The notes under the pieces are model-generated. The model saw only the letters and a list, made by a program, of their open reading frames with translations. It searched no databases and was not told where the DNA came from. This document shows, in pieces, positions 1-13,553 of a DNA stretch of 64,000 nt. Origin of the DNA: Amphirosellinia nigrospora (Eukaryota; Ascomycota; Sordariomycetes; Xylariales; Xylariaceae); contig SCHM01000008.1 of NCBI GenBank assembly GCA_004123355.1, forward strand, positions 181,501 through 245,500. The letters run 5' to 3'. The translations under genes and the position numbers were made by a program. Positions within the stretch are counted from its first letter, which is position 1; each line of letters begins with the position of its first letter.

Positions 1-531
1 TGTTAAACTTGATCCATTTGCGCGCATAGCTCTCAGCCAGTTTGCTGTCGACCGGGCCCTTGGGCTCTCCGAGGGCCTCGAGCTTTGCGTTGATCGGCTG
101 CATATTGACGGCCGAGTGGATCACGGTGATGAGATGGCAGATCGCCGAGATCGCATACACCCTCCAGTCCCCGAGCCGGGCGCCCGCGCCCGCGCCTTGA
201 GACGAAGTCGCCCAGGCCGTATATCCGTAGCCCAAGATGCTCAGGGTGCTTATGGGCCGGAAGAAAACGTTGCCCACTTTCCAGAACGTCGGCCATTGTC
301 TTCCGAGCAGACGCGCTCTGTCCGCGTGTTCGGGGGATGCGGGTGATGGGAAATCTACCAGTAGGGCTGGGACGCCCATAAACGATTGAGTGATGGCGTT
401 GCCTTTTTTTTTTGGATATTAGTATAACAGCACGTATATATATAGCTAAGATACGTCCCAACGCACTCACCAAAGAGGATAAAAGAGCACGCGATCGTGG
501 TCCCAACTACAGCTTCCGGGGCAACGGCCAT
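1..531 (-). CDS. DUF1772 (anthrone oxygenase-like) membrane protein, 3' end cut by window edge
   Basis: Two exons are visible: 531-471, starting MAVAPEAVVGTT, then a 68 bp intron (403-470, gtgagt donor), then 402 to the window edge. The joined frame is open throughout and gives about 154 residues without a stop. Hydrophobic segments occur near residues 5-25, 68-85 and 105-120. The stretch LITVIHSAVNMQPINAKLEAL (here LITVIHSAVN then MQPINAKLEAL) carries the His and Asn-Met-x-Pro-x-Asn pattern I associate with DUF1772, the family of noranthrone/anthrone monooxygenases such as aflatoxin HypC and of many uncharacterised fungal membrane proteins. The known reaction is cofactor-free oxidation of anthrones to anthraquinones. 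Its neighbours are a P450 and an FAD monooxygenase, which fits aromatic polyketide tailoring, but no polyketide synthase is in the window. The family is fairly sure; the substrate is inference. Confidence 0.75.
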
Positions 532-1731
532 TTTGACGGATCTTGTTGAAGAGTCGAACAGTTTTCAATATGATGATCTTTTAAATGCCGTGTAAAATTA
601 TGTTGTTTAGGAAGAGTCAGAGCGCTCACGGCCGTGAATTTAATGGACCGAGTCACTCAAGTCATATCCACAAGGTGTCCGTCGCTCGCGGCTCGCAGCA
701 TTCTTGATTACACCGCCCGACCAGCCGTACGGCGCACAGTAATCAGAACAATAAACTTGATGGCGGCAGACCGAAAACACCAAGTAAAGTTTGCAAGGGG
801 TCTGGCAGGGCTCTCGGGCGACTGTCGTCTCTCGGGGGTGATCAACAGCGCCTTGTATTATCGACCTTGGCCTCGTTGACGCAACATGGCCATGCGATAC
901 CCATGCGCGATTATAAAATTCGCAAGTCTAGATCATTCCTCGTCTATTGAATTGAGTTATGCCCGTGGTTGATTGAAAGGTTCTCTCTACCATTGCGCAG
1001 AACCAGGCTTGCTCGTCCACCTCCGTTGTGATTCATTCGCATGTCGGGGAAATAAACTCACATTAATGAAACTCGCACTGCCCGTGATAACCGACCGTTG
1101 GATGTGCATGTGCCTACATATGTGCAGCTCGCAAGAGACGTTGCCAAAGTTCGCTCATTCCTCCCCCTCGGGCAGGCTTTATAATTCCGTTATCTTCTTT
1201 ATACCACCACCTATAAATCAAACAAACGCTTTGCTCTCTTTCAGGTCGGTTGGTAGTACGAAGTCTATCCCGTCAAGACGCATTCGACGACTAAAGAGAC
1301 GCCTATTCACTCCTTACCAAAAGCCCCACGAGACTATAATTGCGCAACACTGATCTACTAACTACGGGATAATACAGAATGGGGAGGCGTCGTAACGGAT
1401 GATGGTGGGCTACTACGATCACTCAACTATGCAGGCTCATTACATTTCACGTGGATGTTGATTTATACTCAAGCAGTATATTCGTATTGCGTCGCTCAGT
1501 GGATGATCCGATAACTTGCAGAATTGGATCTGACGTGTCTTATTTACTTCTTTAGTTGAGGTAACTTGGGATATTATCACTAGGTAGCTGTATGTAGCTC
1601 TATAATGGTTGAAATACGAGCTGGATTCAACAGAAACCAGCTCCCCGTGAAGACTTTCCAGCGGTGTATCTGACCGAGTCTGTCTTGATGTGTATCGTAT
1701 GTGTATTGGTATCGTTCGTCTGTTTCTTTTA
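532..1731. other. Intergenic, no gene seen
   Basis: This 1.2 kb lies between the start of the DUF1772 gene and the stop of the P450. Short open frames are present, but none shows a recognisable domain, splice structure or coding bias. It should hold the DUF1772 promoter and the P450 3' untranslated region. Confidence 0.5.
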
Positions 1732-3599
1732 TCATGTCTCTGTCCTTGTCTTTTCGTGCATTACTGTAGCTCGTTTGGCGAATTCGTATCTTTCACGCAT
1801 ATCTTGCGCTTCCGACTCTGCCCATAACCGCAGGGCCTGCTGTTGCCGGGCCCTACTCCTCGGCTCGAACGCCATCTGAAAGGGGTCCGGCTTGATGATG
1901 AGCAGTGAGTTGGATTTGTCTAGAGGAACTGGTAGGTCATGACCTGTAGTTGGGTCTTTTTTCGGTTTGAGGTTAAAACACCAGCTCAGCGCCCCGCAAG
2001 CTACCACGAGCTCATCTTGCGTCAGGGTTTGTCCTAGACATTGTCGTTGGCCCCAGCCGAATGAGGTCAAGCCCTTGATAGTTGGGTACATCGTAAGCGG
2101 CTCTTGATAAGTAGGCCAGCCAGGTTCGAGCCACCTCTCGGGTCGGAAGCTGTCGGGATCGGGGTATTTCGTAGGATTCCGGAGAAATGCCCTGTGTAGC
2201 ATCAGCACACAAGTATATGGGAAGACGTTAAGAAGGCCGTCGCATGTTACCAATCTAGCGGAAGAATCCGCGTCCCTTTAGTGAGATAGTAGCCTCGATA
2301 TACGTCGTCAGCTTCCATCTCGTGGGCGACACCTAACCCAGTCAGTCATGAGACGCACTCCGCTTAGGCCCATCATAAGTGTACATACCGGTTGGGACAT
2401 TAGGCTTCCATCTCATGGTCTCCTTAATGCATGCTCTCAAGGCTGGCAATCTCGGCGCGTCGTCAAGTGTCGGCATTCGGCCTTCGCATGCCTCATCGAT
2501 TTCCTTCTGGATACGGGCTTGCCATTGGGGATGATGCACCATACACACCAACCAGTAAGAGAGAGGGCCTGCCACGGTGAAGATGCCGACCAGGGCTATC
2601 ATACCGACAACGCAAGACGCCTCATAATCTCCCGAGATGTTTGAACGCTTATGCCCCTTCTCCAGATACTGCCGCGCGAAACAAGGCCTCTGCAGGCCTA
2701 AGATCATTTTCCGGCGAGTGAGAACGAGTCTTTCCTTCCACCATTCTTGTTGTTCATCATGGCGTTTACGCTCCGCCCTTTTCCAAGGATTTATTATGTC
2801 AGGCAAGTGCCATAAAGGCGTGATGACATTGGTGATGGGCCCAGCTGGTGACATTTGGGTAAGTAGTCCCCATGCGCTTTTGGTGCAATACTCGCTGAGG
2901 CTTGGATCATCCCACGTTAACTGACACATGACTTTTGAAGCCATATCCTCCAGGCTGAACTGAAAGTCGCCAGGATTTTCTAGTAGTCTCGCCATCCATC
3001 TCTTCGCTTCGTGGTACATGATGCCATAGTAGTGGCATTGCTCGCTTCCGTCAGGTAAGAGTGGGTTAAACGACGCTGGCGAGCCCAGTATTCTATTGTG
3101 AATAATCAGCCACTGGAACGTGGAGGCGCAACATCGACTTACGGTTCTTTCCCATCAGAGGCAAGTATTCCATGGAGCCATGGTGCTCTTCGAATCGAAT
3201 ATTGACCTTATCTCGGGCCGGTCAGAGTTGTGTTTTGCTCTCTTGACCAGGAGTTCTTCCGCCACCGCTTCATCTGTGACGACGAGGATTGAGGTACCGA
3301 GAATTTCGATCATATAGAACCCGTTTTCTCCGCTATCTACATGGTTGGAGTCAATAAGCCAGGTTTCCCTATCATTCCGACTAAATTATACGTGAGATCA
3401 ACATACACTGATTCGCCCATTCGTGAAACTTCAACCACATGAACTTGATCGGTATGTCATGAATACGTCCGAGATATGGAATGAGAGTAGGCCCCGGCAC
3501 TCTATGGGGATCATTGGTCTGCCTAAACAACCTGTATAGACGGAGAGCGGAGAGAACGACGAGGACGGCCACCAAGGCAATGAGCGTCAGATGATGCAT
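1732..3599 (-). CDS. Cytochrome P450 monooxygenase (O-methylsterigmatocystin oxidoreductase-like)
   Basis: Five exons read by eye: 3599-3407, 3336-3143, 3092-2389, 2332-2251 and 2191-1732, about 545 residues, a normal P450 length. There is an N-terminal membrane anchor (residues about 4-24), then the hinge PGPTLIPYLGR. The K-helix ExxR is in KETMRWKPN, the PERF-type motif in PDSFRPERW, and the heme loop is FGWGQRQCLG with its Cys ligand. The I-helix reads VGIFTVAGPLSYW and lacks the usual acid-Thr pair. The style resembles fungal P450s annotated as O-methylsterigmatocystin oxidoreductase (CYP64-like), which oxidise polyketide aromatics at the ER membrane. Two single-base frame breaks, in exon 2 near 3166 and early in exon 3 near 3030, look like missing bases. 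It is divergent from the FAD monooxygenase. Family is certain; the subfamily is a guess. Confidence 0.88.
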
Positions 3600-5162
3600 G
3601 ACGGTTATCCGACGGGATCACATAAAGAAAATGAAGAGCGAGGGGTCCCGGGAAAGTGATCTTACTCGTGACAGGTGACAGATATACATATATCTAAAGA
3701 TATGAATTACACGGCTTCCCATTTCATGCAAACGACATATGTACGTAAGCGGACAGCGAAGGCGAGAATTTTACGAAGTCAGAATTTGGTCATGCAATCT
3801 GCCGCGTAGGAACTTGGTCGTCGGCTTCGTATTGATGAGATTTAATATACCGTCTATCGTCGTGAGTGGTCGGCGGCGCTTGGCCCGTTCGACGCGGGTG
3901 TCAGGGAATCCGCATGATCCCTCATGCGGTCGCCTGAGGTAATCTACAGAGTTCACAGGGATGGCAACAAGGAAGAATACTGAAAATCAAAGAGAACTTA
4001 TGCTCACCGTGCTCCTTCAACAGGCCAATCGAGTATAATGCTCGTATACTTGACTATGAGAACACCTTCTCACTCGACAGTTGATGGTTAGCTACAGCAT
4101 AGCAAGCAGATAATTATGCCTTCCAAGGTTGTATTAAGAAGTTGACAGGCTCGCTTTAGTACGATATCACCGTATTTGTTGATTTGCTAATTTGCTACGA
4201 CTAGGAGTGTACAACCTTAGCTAGTAGAATTGGAAGTGCCTACCTGTGGGGGTATAGGTAGTTCATGTGACGCTTTTGGCCCTCCTTTGCAGAATTAGGT
4301 ACTACACTTGTTTCACAAGGTACGGGACGGCGACGCCAGTCCACGAAGGCACCTTCGCAGAGCAGTAAGTGTCCACTGCTTTACTTAATGCTTTACTTAC
4401 CTAAGTACCTACTTAAGTACATGATTCTCGACAGTCCGAAGCCAACAGCTAAAACTACCTAAGTGGGCAGGTACTACCAAACTGTATGGGAAGGCACGTA
4501 TCACACGGAGCACACAAGGAAATCTGAGTGGCCCCCCTCTACTAGACCCTCCATCTCTTCTGCATATCAATGTATATTCTGTCACATCCGTTTTCTGAAC
4601 TGTCATGGTTTAAACTTATTGCTTGTTAATACGACGTCTGGCCACACTATGCACGGTAGTTCCTGGTATACCGCGCATGTGCATACAAATCTAGGTTTTC
4701 GACATGTACGTCTCGGCCTCTTTGTTGTGATCGCGTTGACGAATGGTCCGATCCATGGAAGATTGCCATCTTCTGCATCTTCTGCATCTTCGCCTCTGCT
4801 TGTTGATCAAAAGCCCTCAGGTCAAGGCCCTTGGCCCTAGCGAAAATGAAGTCAAAAGTCGCTCATTCTATAGAACAACGCCAGTAGGGTTCCGCACATT
4901 TCTTGAAAGCAAATGGCTCGCTCCCTTGTCCTTGCACGCTCTGAGCCGTGGTGGTTGCTCATGTCTCACGAAGATACGTACAAGATCTTCGCGCCTCCAT
5001 TAGCCACTTGCGTATTACCGAAGCTCGTGTTTCTGAAGGCGAGTTCCGAGCCTGCCAACTTCGATCGTGTTGATTTGGGGATATGTAAGACCTCTCGTCG
5101 TCCAAGCCCAGAACCCATCCATCTCTCGCGTCATAATTTTGACACCGACACCGAAAACGAAA
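3600..5162. promoter_or_regulatory. Shared divergent upstream region of P450 and FAD monooxygenase
   Basis: These 1.56 kb separate the two start codons, so the region should carry both promoters and could co-regulate the pair. A cluster of TACCTAAGTACCTACTTAAG-like repeats lies at about 4380-4420; the same motif family recurs in other intergenic stretches of the window. Short open frames here show no recognisable product. A binding factor cannot be named from the sequence. Confidence 0.4.
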
Positions 5163-6803
5163 ATGGGTTCGAATTACATCGCTGGCGAGTGTAAGCCCGT
5201 CGGGTCCTATCCACCGACGGGGATAGATGTCCTGATCGTGGGCACTGGCCTTGCGGGCCTAACAGCGTCTATCGAATGCGTACGCAAAGGCCATAACGTC
5301 CGCATGCTTGAGCGTATGGGAGACATCAATACTGCGGGTATGTAACTGATATCTCAAGCTGATCCTCAGGCAAGGCCTAACCACTAGTTCTAGGGATATG
5401 TATTTCATGGGCCATAGCGCTATCCAGTTTTTCCAACATTGGCCAGAGCTACTCGAAGAGTATGAGAAGATCTCAATGAGTAATGCCTGGCTCGAAACGT
5501 TCAAGCATACCGGCGAACGTACGATCCCTCCCATGAAGGTGTCCGATCGACTACGCCGTGCGGGGATGGATCCCAATACCCCTCCCGGAAGGTTTCAGAT
5601 ACGACCGCTCGTTTACAAGATGTTCGTCCGCCAAGTAGAAAAGCTCGGAGTAAAAATACAATTTGGTAAAAAGGTAATCGACTACGACGAAGACGAGTCA
5701 CGACAGAAGGCGGCCGCTATTACCGATCAAGGGGAGCGTTTTGAGGCGGACGTGGTCATCGCTGCGGATGGTGTCGGCTCCAAGAGTCAGAAGCTTGTAG
5801 GGGGTCAAGTGAGAGCAAGAAGCTCGGGGCGAGCTATGTGGAGAGCTGCTTTCCCTTCCGAGAATCTTGACAAGAATCCCGAAGTCAAAGAATTCTTTGG
5901 TCGTATGGCTGGGGAGAATAATGATGAGCCGATTATCAGGACCTTCCTTGGGTGAGTACCATATGCCTGTGTCATGAGACTCAATCTAACGTTGCCGTTT
6001 ATAGGCCTGGAACATACGCCTTGGCATTAACTCGACCCGGCACCTTCATTTGGATCATGAATCACGATGTAAGATATCCCGAAGCTTTTATCGTAGCACA
6101 TTCTAACATTTCAAAGGTGACAGGGTCTGAAGAAGAAAGCTGGACTCACACAGTCGAATTTGATGAAGTAGTCAATAACATGGACAAAGGAGTCGGCCCA
6201 GTGCCATGGGCGCCCATCTTCAAAAAGATGGTTAAACTTACCCCTCCGAAAACAATTCTCAATTTCGAGCTCTTCTGGCGTAATCCCCAGCCGTCGTGGT
6301 GTTCCCCAGGCGGAAGGGTAGTCCAGATTGGCGACGCCGCACACTCCTTTCTACCAGCATCGGGGAACGGCGCCACTCAGGCAATCGAGGATGCCGTCTC
6401 TCTAGCATCATGTCTTCAGATCGGTGGCAAGGAGAACATACCCTTGTCAGTCCGGACTCATATCCGATTCCGCTTCATTCGATGTGCTTGCGCACAGAAG
6501 CTAGGGTTTTCCAATGCCGAGCTACTTCAAGACACGGACTGGAACGAAGTCAAGATGGATCCCAAACGTGCACAGCCTAAGCTCCCAAGCTGGATTTGGA
6601 AGCACGATCCCGAAAAGTATGCCTACGAGAACTATGACAAGATGGCGGAGACGATCAAACAGGGCATACCATTTGATCAAATTGATACCGTTCCTCCCAA
6701 CTATCCGCCGGGCTATCGATATCAGCCATGGAACATCGACGAAATCATGGAGGATGTTAGGAATGGAAGACCAATTCAACTAGGGGATGGTGATTGGGAG
6801 TAG
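5163..6803 (+). CDS. FAD-dependent monooxygenase (salicylate hydroxylase-like)
   Basis: Four exons: 5163-5337, 5394-5951, 6005-6068 and 6117-6803, about 494 residues. The dinucleotide-binding fold is at the N-terminus (DVLIVGTGLAGLTASIE, GxGxxG at about residues 25-30, with the acidic end in LERM). A DG-type motif appears as VVIAADGVGSKSQ, and the second FAD motif as RVVQIGDAAHSFLP, with GNGATQAIEDA after it. These define class A flavoprotein hydroxylases (FAD_binding_3), which insert one oxygen atom into aromatic or polyketide substrates using NAD(P)H. Intron 3 is 48 bp, a multiple of three, so unspliced reading also stays open; homologues lack that insert. The exon 1-2 junction needs one more G in the GGG at 5393-5395 to stay in frame. 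With the DUF1772 protein and P450 it suggests an aromatic tailoring set. Confidence 0.85.
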
Positions 6804-6969
6804 ATTTACGTGGAATACTTCTCTTACATAATAACTTCGCCAATCGAGCTTTCACATGTGCCACTAAAATCAATTCTACACGTTCTAAACAGAGACAGAT
6901 CTTCAAAAAGTACTTGATATTTCGTAAATTTATGTGCGACTAATAACTAAGGTTATTTTAGTAGGCTTA

Positions 6970-8943
6970 CTACGCGTTTTTAACGCCGGGAGCAGCCGCA
7001 GCCAAAAGCTTATCGAAAATGGGCGTGCCGAGACCAGTAACAGGGTCCCAGCCCGCAGTAGCGTTCCAGCGAGCGCCGCTGCGGAAAGCCGAGTTGCCGC
7101 TGCAGCCGCTGCTGTAGCCGGTCGTGATATCGGTGAAGGCGTTGGCGTTGGCGTAGAGGAAGGGGTTCAGGAATCCCAGGGGCGCCTGTCCCTGGCTCTT
7201 TCGCGCGGCGTTGAGCAGGGCGACGACGCCGGCGAAGACGGGCGCCGAGGCGCTGGTGCCCGACAGCAGCGAGTTCCTGCCCTTGTCGACGACGGCGAAG
7301 GACGCGCCCTGCGCGGCGACGTCGGGGAAGCCCCGGTTGGAGGCGTTGAAGTAGGGCGAGTAGTTCTTGCCGATCGAGGTCAGGTACGAGCTGACGGCGC
7401 TGCTCTGCCACGAGGGCCGGGCGTGGAGCGTGCTGAAGCCGCCGCTCGAGAAGCTGACGGCCGCCTCGGGGCTCACGTTGTGGGTGGCGCCGACCGAGGT
7501 GATGTAGGGGCAGGAGCCGGGGAAGGTGGGTTGGAAGTACGGCGCCTTGTCGGTCACGCGAGTGCACGAGTCGCCGGGGCCCGAGTCGCCCGAGGAGAAC
7601 ACTGAAACAAATGTCTAGAGTCAGCGGTTGCCTCGTCCACATGAACCGACACGGTCGTGTTTCTTTATATAAAACTCGAATAAAGAGGCTTTGGAAGTGG
7701 ACTTACAGACGCTCACACCCCGGGCACCGAGCTGCATAAACATGTTGCAGATCTTAAGGGCGTAGTCCGCAGGGACACTCTGCTCCTCCTCACCATACGA
7801 GGTTGAGAGGGTCTGTGGGAGGGCCGAGTCGGGCTGGTCGACGAGGTAGGTCAGGAACTCCAGATAGGGCTCGTTGGAAGACGACGGGCCCGGCTCATCA
7901 GCGGTAGGCACGAGGGGTCTTATTCACACCGGTCAGTATAATCTCAATTTAGATTTCTCGGGTCATCGCGTCTAACTTACCCTCGGCCACCCGTGCTGTA
8001 TTCGAGGATGGGAATAGGGGCGCTGACGCCGAGGATATACTGGATATCCAGGTTCGCCTCACCTATAGTGGGTCAGTACGGGATCATGTTATCGGTGAGG
8101 AGTCGGACATACCACTGTCACTGTTGCTGTTTTGGTTGTTCAGTCCGCCGTTGACTTGCTGGACAGTGAAATTCTGTCCCGAGGCAGTTGTGAGGTACTT
8201 TGACTCGAAAGAAGCCAAATCCGAGTACCTGGCATACTCCTCCAGGTAGGAGGCGAAAGCAACCAGGTTTCCGGTCTTGGCGGGTGTGTAGTGGATGTTG
8301 TATAACGACTTCAGGCAAGCAGGGGTGATCTGGCTGGTGTTGCAGTCGGCGACGGCGGCGGCGCCGCCGGTGATTTGACCTTGGCCTCTTCCTCGGCAGG
8401 GCCAAGAATCTGCATGTCAAAGATGGTAGACTTCCTCGCGCCGAGCTGTCCGAAGCGCGTGGTCGGCTGGATCAGGTCTATGTTCTCTGCGAGCTCGTCG
8501 GGAACACTGTAGTCGAGCGTCCGGAGCTTGGGGCTGCCGCCCTTCTCATACTGATACCACGCAAAGGTCGTGTTCAGCAGCTCGTTGGCCGTCTCGACGG
8601 TGGTGGAGAAGGTGACCCAGTCGTTGTTGACGAGGGGCTTGATGCTGCTCTTGCTCAGCCAGCTGACCACGGAAGAGACGGCTTCCTCCGTGGGCGCGGT
8701 GTAGGATCGGAGCTCGAGCCGGCTCAGGTGCTTCCCGTAGCTGGGGTGCCCCGGGGTCGACATGTCGATAACCGCCTTCTCCAATGCGTCGGCATGTTGC
8801 TGTGGGAGGGCAACGCGCAGCGTAATGGGCTCGGTCAGAGCAGCTTGACGGACTTGCGTCCATCCTTGAGGGACGGATGGCAGGCTATCCATCAGCCGGG
8901 CCGTGGCCGCTGTGGCGAACAGGGCAGTGGCTAAGGACAACAT
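6970..8943 (-). CDS. Secreted sedolisin family (S53) tripeptidyl-peptidase
   Basis: Exons 8943-8113, 8062-7981, 7918-7707 and 7601-6970 give about 585 residues. The start at 8943 gives a signal peptide ([15 protein letters not shown]). It is followed by the Pro-kumamolysin activation domain (about residues 20-180), then the peptidase domain. Catalytic Glu and Asp sit in GEANLDIQY, the oxyanion Asp in SSGDSG, and the Ser nucleophile in SGTSASAP. The calcium-site region is FTDITTG and [11 protein letters not shown] near the C-terminus. The enzyme removes tripeptides from protein N-termini at acid pH, outside the cell. One frame break lies in the Ala/Pro-rich linker near 8360-8380, between the pro-domain and the catalytic domain, in GC-rich repeats. 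It converges on the FAD monooxygenase, 166 bp apart. Internal gaps in similarity are otherwise absent. Confidence 0.92.
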
Positions 8944-10761
8944 GTCGGCGTCTAGGGGTCTCACTATTAGAAGGGCCCAAGACAACCTTCCTGGAGAGCC
9001 GTCGTGATGAAGGGTGGTGAGGCAAACCGCCTCTTATAGGCATGCCTATCCCTTTTCCCCCAGTTGCATCGTGTCTCACTGATCTGTGTAGCTGTCGGGG
9101 TACGGTTGCATCGCATGAATGCCGCAGCGCTTGATGACAAGACCAGACCCCTGCGAGGATTGTCGACTTGCCGAGTCTGGGCAGCTATGTCGCATCTTGG
9201 ATGGGGTCGATCATCCCGGTGCCATCTCAATCAGGCAGGCGGCCGCTCGCGAGCCCCGACAGAGGCGGCATGATAAGCTTTGGTCAAGAAGACGCCATAC
9301 ATGCGGCCAAGACGACTTGATGAGCTTGAATAGAAGGAAGATCGAGGCGACGATCTTATGGCTACCTTGAATCTCAATCCAGACACTCCTGCCATGCTAA
9401 CAGGAGGTACAAATAGTGGCAACAATGCCAAGTAGTTAATTTACCGCCCGAAGTGGTATTGAGCCGGGATATCATGGGTATACGAAGGTTTGGCCCTCGC
9501 ATTGCTTGACTTGGCTACCAAGGTATCATCTGCTAGAATTCGGCTTCTTGAGTTGCACGCGCTCGATCTTCTCGTGTCAGCATCTGTACGTTTCTTTGCC
9601 CCCCCCCCCCCCATGTTCCCACATCTACCTACCACTTCAGGGAAGCTGGCCGACTCGACTGCGGACTGGATTACCTAGGAACCACCTGAGACATGCTGGT
9701 GCTACATATCATTTACTTCCCATTTTATCCGTGCGCGTATGCCCCGGATTTTGAAGTGGCGGGGTGTGATTCATCTATATGTATGTCTCTTGATAGCGCG
9801 ATCCAGTTGATCCCAGAGAACATATCGAGCACAGTACCCTACATCGCATATATAATGAGACGTCCTGATGGAGGTGGTGATTAACCGAGGCATATCCCAA
9901 TACCAGTACTTCATTATATAATACACACGGGACATCATTCCATGTTTTCTTACACGAGCCGGGCACTCTGCACGACATCCATCAGATCCGTTACTGGCGA
10001 ACTGAGATGCCTAAAGCGGAAGTTGAATGCTTATCGAGAGCGCCGGGAAAATATGTACCTAGCAATTGTTCTAGGCTTTTCCGAGGTACTGCTTAACATC
10101 TAGCTTTGCTAGCAAATGCTTGGCTACGCTGGCCGAAACGAACCTTCGTAAAAGACTAGATCTACGCAGAGATAGGTGTTGTACTTGTAACAAGTAAGGG
10201 CGCAGAGCCAAGAAAAGCTTGGGGTGAAAGCGGCAGGAGAAGAGAAGCGGGGTGACTTAGATATCTGGCAGATCTATCCCACTTAAAAACGGGCGCACGC
10301 GCCACCTGATGATGGATGTATGTATTTGATTGCCCAGAAAGGAAATTGAATCGCATCACTTTTGAACCCCGCCAGAAGCCTCATATGGCCGTCCACATCA
10401 TATCTTCAATAATGCTCCAATACTATGTGAAACCATCAAGCTTAATCGATGATGTGAGTAGGTAAGGAAATGGGAGCGCACTGCACTGAAGCAAGCGGGA
10501 AGCCAAGTAAACACGAGGACGGGTATAGAATTCCGAGTCGAATATGATACCCAAGTCTTGAATAATAACAAACATACATAGTCGCCGCCAAAGATGTCTC
10601 TCACCTAAAGGGCCGCATGGTCTGAATACATATGTACGTTCTTTCAGATATATATGCGAGATCGGACGAGCCGAGTATATACACGAACCCATCCATCTCT
10701 TATCCCGCCCACGGCTCACCTCCCTCGCCTCAGGCTACTACTGTTTATTCACAATGTTTAT
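8944..10761. other. Intergenic, sedolisin promoter and xylanase 3' flank
   Basis: There is 1.8 kb without a recognisable gene. It holds a run of 13 C at about 9601-9613 and several short open frames with no family resemblance. The sedolisin promoter should lie at the left end. The right end is the 3' flank of the xylanase; the near-duplicate TGTTTATTCACAA occurs twice at 10742-10767, spanning its stop. Confidence 0.45.
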
Positions 10762-12255
<1,494 letters not shown>

Positions 12256-13553
12256 GCTGAATGACCGGTGCGTGATCAGGCGGTTCAATTAATCAATCAA
12301 TCAATCAATCCAACGTAGCAGCAGCCAGGCAGCCTAAGAAACGGCCGTCGATGCACCTCAATAAAAAACGGCGTGGGAGCGGCTGGCGGGGACCGGATTG
12401 TTGTAAGTAGATTGGATCGATCAACCGTCCGCCCGCGGTTGCATCTCAGGCTATATATGCTAGTCCAACGGACTCGCCTGATATTCGACCCCATAGAGAC
12501 TCTTCCCCATAGATCCTCTTCCTCGTCTAGCCATTCGACAGAACAAGACGATTTCAAACAAGCTCCATAGCACGAGAGTGGCTTGCTAACTTGAAATGTA
12601 CTGCGCTGGGAATGCTTCGCCCGGCGCTCTTCCCAGTCGGAAGCCGTCGAGCAGGGGTTATTTCGGATGGGCTTGCCGTTATTGGCGGCACCCCTGGCGC
12701 CTTTGGAGCGCCGTTGTCCGACAAGATCAAAGACAGGCAGGGGTACTTTTCTCCACCTATGAGCAGTTGAGGCTCTGCGTTCCAACGGAACCTACACCCT
12801 CCGTTGCCCGTAAACCTGCGGAAGAAATACCCGACAAGCTGGAGAAACGGGACACCAATCTCCACTTCATTGATGTGGTCATGTTAGGCGATACAGTTTG
12901 CTATATCAACATTTTGCGCTTGGTTATTACGGACGCGCGTCATGGTTGAGAGATGAGGCAATGGGAGTTTACTACAAAGATTAGAAGAATACCGAGGCTA
13001 AAACAAAACGCGGAAATACGGGCACACAAATCGTCTCAACATATTCAGATATAAATTTCAATTAGGTATCATGAACGGTAGGTGGGTATATTTGCCGCCA
13101 TCCGTGAACGCCTGGAATGCATGAATAGGTGTATCATAGCCCTCTTTTCCCAACCATAAGCTAAAGTTCGCGGTCCAGCCTTCTATTCCTTCCCGACAGA
13201 ATTCTGTAGACGAACGTACAATATCGTCACTCTCCTACCCAAATATCCAGGCCCAAGGGTATAACCCACTCCATTTACCAATTGGAAACCTAGAAACACG
13301 TCCAGACTGAGCCACAAGTTTAAGGGTATCGCCCCAGCCGATTCAAAGAAAATAGAAACAAAAAAAATTGTGTAGCGTAGTCATCTCGTTGTGAGCCACA
13401 AGAAGCGGCACCAGAAAGAGCCATAATGATCTACTGTAGACTTGGAGCGTCGTATTACTGTCGGTCCGTTGAGTGGAATCATCAGATGCGATCAGATTGT
13501 ATAAGCCAAGACATTCTCATAGTCTCCCAGAGCCCGCAACCGAAAATGGGCAA
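12256..13553. promoter_or_regulatory. Xylanase upstream region and arrestin 3' flank
   Basis: An (AATC)n microsatellite lies at about 12287-12310. A TATATAG element (sense for the xylanase, about 12450-12458) sits some 200 bp before its start codon. A GGCTAT at 12448 and GGCTAAA at 12996 match the loose GGCWWW consensus of the XlnR/Xyr1 activator; two matches in 1.3 kb could be chance. No gene is recognisable. Confidence 0.4.

Noticed and set aside
6934-7605. Long plus-strand open frame opposite the sedolisin
   Set aside because: Gly/Ala/Val/Arg-rich shadow of a GC-rich gene on the other strand; no domain resemblance.
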